From Acanthaster planci (lineage: Eukaryota; Echinodermata; Asteroidea; Valvatida; Acanthasteridae), in contig NW_019091411.1 of the NCBI RefSeq assembly GCF_001949145.1, positions 307,992 to 349,917 of the forward strand: DNA of 41,926 nt, given 5' to 3'. A model generated the notes under the pieces. It saw nothing but the letters and a program-made list of their open reading frames with translations. It did not search any database and was not told where the DNA came from. Within the stretch, counting starts at the first letter, position 1; each line of letters opens with the position of its first letter. Below are positions 31,801 through 40,800 of this stretch, one piece after another. The translations under genes and the position numbers were made by a program.

Positions 31801-34800
31801 CTTGAGCCAAGCATGGTGCACCGGTGCCATGCTTGCCTTGACTAAAGGCAAGCCGTGATTCAGCCCGAGGTGCTATGTGTCTGTTCTGCATGTATGCACT
31901 GCTTGCGTTGGGTTTGAATACAACGGAGCACTATCGGTATCGTGTGAGCGGTGATGTGATGTACACAATAAGCCATTTGCGAGTTAAACTTGAATGAAAT
32001 CTGGTACACTGAGTTATTTGATTGCACACAAAAGTAACAATTTTAATTTCCCAGACTAAAGACGCTGTTGCTATACCTGGTGATTCGGGGCAAGCTGTTG
32101 CCTAGTGACCACCATCTCTGGAATGGACTGGTTCCTTTGTGCCCTTCTTTTCTATTGAGAACAGTGTATTGGTGCAAGGCATCTTTTACGTAACTGAGCA
32201 AAAGTTTGCCCCAAATCACAAGGTATAGCAATAGTGTTTTTAGTATGGAGAATTCAATTTATTATGACCCTGTGAATTAAAAGAACTCTGAGTACCAGAT
32301 TTTATTCAAAGGTCACTCGCAAAAGGCTTATTCTCTCACCTCAATGACAGTAAAGGCGAAAACCTAATCCTATTACCAGTAATGTGTAAACCGACATTTG
32401 AATTTTAAGGGAGTACACTGGTTTTTGCGTTGGTATGAACAGGCCCACATGTACTGGTACATGTACATTCCATTAAGGTTGCATTTTCAGTTATTGTTGG
32501 TAAAGCATCAGATCGGATCGGACATGGGCCAGTGTTCCGCTTAAAACATTGGACATTGGCAGTTAAAACCTACATGTACATCGGTTGATCCTTACTAAGT
32601 CCTTTTCCATGGAACAAATTCTGTCATGTGACTTACATGTATGTGCCCTTTTACCATGTGTCATTATGTCATAAATGTGCAATATTTCAACTTAATGTTG
32701 GGGGTATACTGAAGCAGAAACAAAATATTTTAAGTTGGAACAATACAAAAAATTGACCTTTGTGACCTAATTTTGCTCATATGCCCTTCTGCCAGGTACC
32801 CAACGATTTCATGTTTGAATCTGCATAGCTTAAAATGTTAACAATGAAGAAAAATTAATTTCAAACATCACACCCCACACTACAGTCTTTACTTCATCTG
32901 TCATCTTAATGAATGCAATACAATGTACACGTACCTGTAGGCAGTTCCTGTTACGTGCTTGACTGAGTTGGTAGATTACATCTACCGGCTGCTATAACCT
33001 TTGATGTCATTGCATTCTGTTGGATTTTTATGATTTATGAGGGCCTTGGGGAAACCCTAGCTCAGAAGAACTACCATTCATGGTCGTAAAGTAAACATGC
33101 ACCTACGTTGCAAAAAGTGTAACAATGTTCCATCATGAGATTTGTCCCTCTGCCACTGAAAATAAGCCTGTGTTGTTTGTGCTCCTAATGTGCCCCCCCC
33201 GTGAAGTGCCAAGGAAAGCGTGTATTCAGAGGCCCACGCTTGTAGTTATAAACAAATCCCAACACAACTTAAATCTGCTCTTGTTGACCGCTGTTGTAGG
33301 TTGTCGGTATTGGGTTGCGTAGTGTGTTTGTCCTCATCAGGGATACCCACAGCTCTTACCCGGTTCTGTGTGCCCGTGCCCTGCAAGCCCTGTTGGATAT
33401 GCTACAGGGGCAGACACCAGAGGGCCTTGCCAGGGAGCCCGATGACATGATTGGTAAGCAGTTGTTTTTTTTCTCAGTAGCATGTACTAGTGTTTTAGTT
33501 GAGACCAAGAAGCCGTAGACCAAAGTCTAGAGTTTAAAGACCAAGACACAGACCTGGAATCCTTAAATATCCCAGATGGAAACCACAGGGTGCCAAGACT
33601 GACATTGAAACAGGTCAAAAACTGATCTCAAGACCAGTCTCAAGACCTACATGTACAACACTGGCTCCTTGAACAAGTTTGTCACTCCCAAAATTATGGG
33701 GAGCTGCATGTAATGCTGACAATCCATCCCATTACCATCTGACATACGGTATGTATGCTGTGGCAGTGATCAAACTTGCTAGTGAGGGCTGTTTCCGTCT
33801 GTTCCTCGTGGATTATGATTAGCTAAGCTGGAAACAATCTGTGGTTGTTGCTTATTTGACATCATTTCCATAATTTCTTAAAACTGTACCAAAGTTGACT
33901 ATATACAAAACATTCTCTCGCTTTTACATTTTATGGTGTCTAATTCATGTTATTATATGTAATAGCTTTTTTACGGATGCCCATTATACCAGAGCCCGAT
34001 TTTTTTTACCTGTTGAGCAGAAAAGATTTCTTAGCACATTTAGGTGGTAAGTGAAGATCTTCCAGGTACGTGTACCACTTACAAGCAGCGTGTACTACAT
34101 GACTTTTTTGGTGGTAAACTTGTTTGTGCTTGAGCACGAATCTTTTGTGCTTAACATGTCCATGTCGTTAGTGTGAATCACATGATCGAACCATGGGTAG
34201 CGTCTGAATCATTTAGCCACAGCCTGCATTAACACAAACGTCTGCAGGAAGCAGCTGCAGCTTCCAGGGGGACTCCAGTCATTTTCTGGCATACATACGG
34301 CAAAGTATTTAAATGTTGATGAAACTACAATCACAGGTCTGCTTGTTGTTTTGGCAGATTCCCTGTTTGAGCTGCTACTGGACCTGGCCATCGACCACCG
34401 GCAGGAGGTCCCTGAGACCCACGGCCTGCCCTCCATCTCCTCCCTGAGCTGTGCGTGCCTCCTCAGCCTCATCATCGCCAGCGGCAACACAGGCAAGATG
34501 TTGGCGGGCATAGCGGCCATCCTCATGAGCACAGGCAGGCCCTCCCAGCAAGCTTTCAAGGTGGGTGACAGGGGGACCAGCTCCATATTGTCATCGTTTT
34601 TCTGTCATATGCCCATGCTTTGTGGAAGCTGTAGTGTTTTACAGTCGTGAGTATGTATATGTATTTTTATATTTATGCAGTATTGCATTTATGTGCAATT
34701 TAAGCCTCTTGCTGTGTGACACGATGTTAATAAACCAGTTATTGAATTGAATGCTTAGTTGGGAAGTCTATTCTGTGATATGGTGTAAACTCCATTAAAA

Positions 34801-37800
34801 CTCAGTGGTGTTGATGTGCAGTGTTTGACAGTGATGCACTCAAACTGGTCTAGGGGTCAGGCAGGTACCCTATCTTATGCATTGACTGCTCATTGTCTTT
34901 ATTAGTACAGCGTGCTACTTTAAAGTCCAATATCCCTAACCTTCCCCAACCACACAGAATTAAACAGTAATAAAGTGTTTAATTCTGTGGGGATAGGTCT
35001 GGTAGGCCCAGACAGCTGGCTTTTGCATTGTGTTTGACATACCTCAGAAAAGTCCAACAGCCCCTGTGCACAAAGTCCCATTTGTGCACAGAGGCTGTGC
35101 CCCATTCACACAAAGTTAAAGTCCCATATTGGTGTTTAACTTTGTGTAAATGGGGAAGGTTAGGGCCAGCAACCCCTGGGCAGTTAGGGTTAAGGAAACT
35201 CTTGGCAATTTATAGTACTTATTGAGAGATGCTTATGTGTACTAGTACTTCTATCCATGGTTATATGTTATATGGTGGCCCAGATAAGACTTGCATTTAC
35301 AAGATGGACAGCTACAGTCATTATGCTTTAAGTATATACACATATTTATGAGTTTGAGTCATGTCAACTTTAATTATCATTGATCAAATAATGGAAACTG
35401 CAGTTCATATTCAAGATGATAGTTTTGGACAAAATTAATTGTGTAATTTTTGGCACCAGTAGTTCTCTTTGAAAACTAGAGTTTTTTGACTAGTGGAGGT
35501 ACATTGTAGTAATTTTCGTTGAAGAAGTTTAGTTCTGTGTCAAGGTTATTTTGTTTGGTTTTGTTTGCAGGTTCCTTCTATTCTGTCAAGTCTACAGCGT
35601 AGCGTACATGCTGTTCTACTTGGCAAAACGCACTTCCCTGATTGGTTAACATCTGGCATTCCCAACCAGTCACAGCTGGACTCATGGGAGGTGCAAAACA
35701 TAGATATAGGTGAGTTGAAAGGATGAGTGTGTAAGGTGGTTTTGTGCAACGTATCAATACAAGCGCTATTAAGTGGATTGTGCTAGTTGAGAAACCAAAA
35801 TACTGGGTGGTTGTAAATTTGACCCACTGTGAATCTGTGAATGTGCAGTGTTTGATTGGCACTGACTACCTTGGCAAGCAGCCAATCAGGTAGGCAGTTA
35901 GTCAGCCAGCCAGCCAGCCTGCCTGCCAGCTAGCTAACCGGTCAGCTAACCAGCCAAGACCTATAAAAGCAGCGCATATTTGAACTGCAGTTGCTGTGCA
36001 AACATTAAATGTGGTACTTAAACGGTACCCACATGCTTTTTTCTTTTCAGATGCATGCTGTGACAGTAACAGTGCAATAGCCAGCGATGGTTCTTACTTA
36101 TACATACACACTAACACAGGCCTGTACAAGGCTGGCTCAGGATACTCAAGCACAATCAAGGTAAGGCAGTTCCTCTTGACTTTGATGCAGAATGGTACCA
36201 TCCAGTGTCATTTAGTGAACTCTGTTAATACACAGCTGTATCTAATATTTCAAACACTTGAATAGAATATGTGGATGTTCGCCCCGGCACTGTTGAAATG
36301 TTATTAGGAAACACTGTCGGGACTTTCCTGGAGACGGTAAGAACAAATTGTTTGTCTAGTTTGCTTGGGCGGGATTGTGAAACTGGCCACCTTCTCCACA
36401 CAGAGGTTCTGCCCATGAGATCACAAACCAATTTTAATGGCAAAATTGTAACAAGCATTATACATTTAGGCTTGCTTCTAGTGGTAAATGAATTGTATGA
36501 GAAAAGCCTTATTGTATCAGAAAACCCATCAAGGCCCGGGATATTAGAGACCATTAGAAATGGTGCATATGGGGGAGACGTTTTCAGCTGGGAAAGGTTG
36601 GGTCGTTATATTACTGTTTTGTGCACATTGATGTGAAATACACATTGCTTACAGTGCTAGCGTTAAAAGAACCACATGGAGGCATTTTTTAATTGCCCAT
36701 TTTCTGAGCCACATACGTACCTAGCATGCATACCATCTCCGTTGGTATTTGATGGCTGACTCCGTGCTTCATCCAATTCAAGGGGCCCTCCAGCCTTGCA
36801 ATTATCAAGTCCTGATTTGGGCTCTTACAGACCCTTACATTGTAGTTCTCACTCCCTAAATTTGGTCCTGTGCAACTTGAGCAGCGTCGCATACCGTTGA
36901 AGCGCAATATTTAACAGTCTCTTTTGGTCCTGTGTCGCAGGGTCATATTTACGCAGCCAACCGTGAGTTCCACCCCCACGAGCGAGGCTGGTTGGCAATA
37001 GCCAGAGGGCAGCTGCTGTACAAGAACGCCGCGCGGGATCACGGCGGGGCCGGGTGTACGGTGGTCGTAGTGGACGTCGACACCCTGAAGGAGATGGGGA
37101 CCATTGAAATCCCCATCCTTGGTAGGTGGAATTTTTTTCATTTTTAAATATTTGTCTGGTGAGGTAGGAGTCCGAACAAAATGACCAAAGGTTGTAACAT
37201 AATTCAAATGAAACAGATCAAAAGTGTAGAGTTTACATAAGCATACGCATCCAACTGTTTACTTCTGCATTAAGTCTTGATTTTTTTAATGAAAAGAAAT
37301 ATATTATAGAGTGGGAAGATTACAGAGTAATGGATGTGATTTCATATTCCATAACAGGTGGCACTTCAGCATCTCTTCTTTTCAGTGATAGCGAGAGCAT
37401 TGGGTGTATGTCGGCTTTAAATGATGTAAGTCTTTTTAGCTTAACATTGTGTGTAAATGTACTTTCTAAAACCTGTCACAATATATATGTTTTGTTAGCA
37501 TCTCTTCAGAAAACCAGAAGGAACTTTTGATTTATCTCAAGATGTGGTTTTAAATTTTTCTTTTTAATCTCAGGACTCCTTTGTGGTTCAAAGCTTCAAC
37601 CCACAGACCTCACCCATGTTGAAGATCGGGGAGTTGCCCGTGAAACTGGCCCGGAAATCCCTCCTTGCGTATGGCCCATGGCCAGCCAGCAGCAACAAGG
37701 AACCTCACATGGAGAAACAAGAGATCGGTAATTAGTGGACATCTCTGGCCATTTAGGTTTGTTGGGGCATGGAGGCCTGTAAATGCCTGGAGGCATCTAA

Positions 37801-40800
37801 AGGCTCCAAAGACCCCTGAATGCCTGGAGGCATCTTTGGGTTTGGAAGCCTCTTAAAATTGAGAGACTGCTGAAGGCCTCTGAGGGTCACAAGACCTTTG
37901 AAGTGCCCTGGAGGCATCTTTAGGGTTTGGAAGCCTCTTAAAATTGAGAGACTGCTGAAGGCCCCTGAAGATCACAAGACCTCTGAAGTGCCCTGGAGGC
38001 ATCTTTAGGGTTTGGAAGCCTCTTAAGATCTGGAGACTGCCGCAGACCTCTGTAGGCCGCAAGACCTCTGAAGGCCTAGTGGCTTCTAGAAGCCCGGATT
38101 TCTCTTAAGGCCTGTAGGTCTCTTTGGGTCCCAGAGGCATCTGAAGTATGTTTGGAAGTCAAGACAACCATGCCTGCTTGTTGTTTGACCGCAGCGCATG
38201 CTCTGTGCTGGCATGGTGTCTCAGCCCATGGCTATGCTTCCTATAGTAACCCTGGAGGTTTCTGAAATCATTACTAGAGATGTGGTGTTGGTTTTCGTTC
38301 CCCTCCAGACATCTCTGCTTCTGTTTTCATTGACCCAGTGCCCGAGATGTTCCAAATACTTTTCTGCCACTGTTGTTTTATCCTCCCAACAGAAACCGGA
38401 GGAAGCAGCGAGTGCATGTACATAGCGGCTGGCAAAGAGTTCTCGCTGATCAGAACCAACTCTGGAAAGGTATGCGCACAGTCATCTTTATTTTTGCCAG
38501 GATAAATGGTTGTTTGCTGTGATCCTGTATAGATGCAAGGGGCAAAGCCCTTCTGCTTTCGGAGTACTTTTGTCAGTCAGTTGAATTTACCCTCCTGATA
38601 ATTTTTCTGTGCAAACCTTTACGGGATGCATTTAGTGTTGTAAATTCAGCGGCGTTGATTTTTCTTCCATCCATTGATTTGGTTGATATGGCAAATTTGC
38701 AAGAAAGTTTCATTATTCAGAGTAAGACAGACAAGTGCAGTGTCTGACTTTGCATTGCGTTCAGTGGCTTGCCTGTGTTCGCGCATTTGTGTTGACTGTA
38801 CCAGCAGATCTTTGTGAACTCTGTGGAAGTTTCGTAATGCAAGAGGATGAAGAATATTAAGCATGATGTGATCTGTCAATTTTTCATCCTTGGCCTCGTA
38901 ATTGAAACCATTAACAAGGCCAGACACAGGATTAGTCACAAGACCAGTAGCAAATGACGGTGAACAGTGAGTGGAATGAGTTCTGTGTAGTTCACTGGAA
39001 TAGTTTCTAACTTGAAGTCAGAGTGGAGGCTCGTGACTAATAGTCTAGCTTGTGACTAATAGTCTTTAAGGGATGTTGACTGCAACATTGTCCTTGGTAT
39101 TCGTTGGTGGAGTTCAGTTGAGATTGAACCTAAAAAAGCCACTCTTGTTGCAGGTGCTGTTCACGGGCAAAGCCCAGAGCTTGGGCATCAAGCAGCCCGG
39201 CCAGCCCAGCGCCAAGTGGTCAGAGCTGCCCATCACCAAGTCACCCAAGATAGTGCAGTGTAGTGTGGGGCACGACGGCTGCCATGCAGCCCTGCTAGGG
39301 GAGGACGGTAATGTCTACTTTGCTGGGACGGCCAGGAAGGGCGAGGACGGAGACCAAGGTACAGTGTCAACCAGAATTTGGTTGAATCCTCAATAAGGCA
39401 GTATTTATGTGACATTTTTGTTAAAACCAAACCTGTCTAGGCAGCAGGTCTCCACAGCAGGCGGTGGGCTCTAAATGTTAAAACTTAAATCTTCCCCTTG
39501 GCACTAATTGTTTAGCTTTTGAAAATGGAGATTCTTTGGTAAAATTGAGCCAGTTACAAGTTTTTAAGGACGTAGCCATTTTAAGGTCTGCCCTGAAGCC
39601 GTTGGAACATGTCACACATCGTGCCTGCTACAAGTTTTGGGATGTGTCAAAATCGTTATTGTGGTAACTGTCTTAGTGTAAATGGGTCTGTGAATTTGAA
39701 GTGGTTCAATATTGAATCTCTCTATTCACACTGCATTTAATGAATGGCACTTTTTGAGATAGGGCAAAGTATTTTTGAAGTTTGGAAAGCCACATTGAAA
39801 CTTAACCCTCCCATGCAAAGACACATTCTTGAACCAGTTGTCCTATCAGTCAAAACCAGTCAAATTTCCCATATGTGTCTGTGTACTGGGGGGAATCAAG
39901 TAAAAGGAACTTTTGACTGTTTTTGACGGTTTATAGCAAAAGGAGGGTGAATACCACAACACTGTAGTTAACCAAGTCTCTGGAGGCTGGTTGACTTGAT
40001 CAGTTGGAAATGTCCAGGAAAACTTAGAAACTTTGACAGGAGAAACACTGTTGAACTGGTTACTTTCAGTGAAGGGACGTCGACAGCTCAAGCCGTCCAA
40101 ACCCAAGAAGATGCTTAAGATGGATGGCAAGACGGCGGTATACGTGGCCTGCAATAACGGCAGCACAGCAGTAGTCACTAAAGAAGGGGAGCTGTACATG
40201 TTTGGCAAAGATACACACAACACTGACAGCAGCACAGGTAAAGTCACATCAGCCTGGGAATCAGATCTAAAGCAAATTCAAATTTGTTTCTCGGGTAATA
40301 CCATTACAAGGAAGAATTCTTTTCATATGATTTTGCAACATGAAGCAAGGCTGCATTCCAGTGATTTACTTGTGTAAAATGAGAGCACTCCTGAGCTCGT
40401 TATTGGCAAGAGTACAAGAGTAAGCGAGTGTCCTGTCAATCAGCCCGGAGTATATACTCTTGCATCACATGTTTGGCTGAAAGTTTAACACTTGATCGTT
40501 TGCGCAAAGTAATATGCACGCAACATTATGCACAAACGTAAAACTTGCAAAGGAAAGCCTGATGCGAAGTACAGCCATAAGTCAATAAAATAATCTGATG
40601 GATTTGTGTATTTGGGATAATACAGTGGCCGGGTTGTGTTCTTATAAGAGCTTTGTCGTGAGCCAAAATTTGTTGCTCGTGCGTAAGTGAAAACCAGATA
40701 GCTTATCACAGACGAGAAACAACTTTCCATTTATTGTACCCTGCAGGATTGGTTGGCGACCTCAAGAATGTGAAAGTCACGCAGGTGGCACTGGGCAAGG

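Noticed and set aside
38646-38939. Minus-strand 97-codon frame in MYCBP2 intron 11
   Set aside because: No recognisable domain, and flanking frames are broken; could be a transposon relic but cannot be supported.
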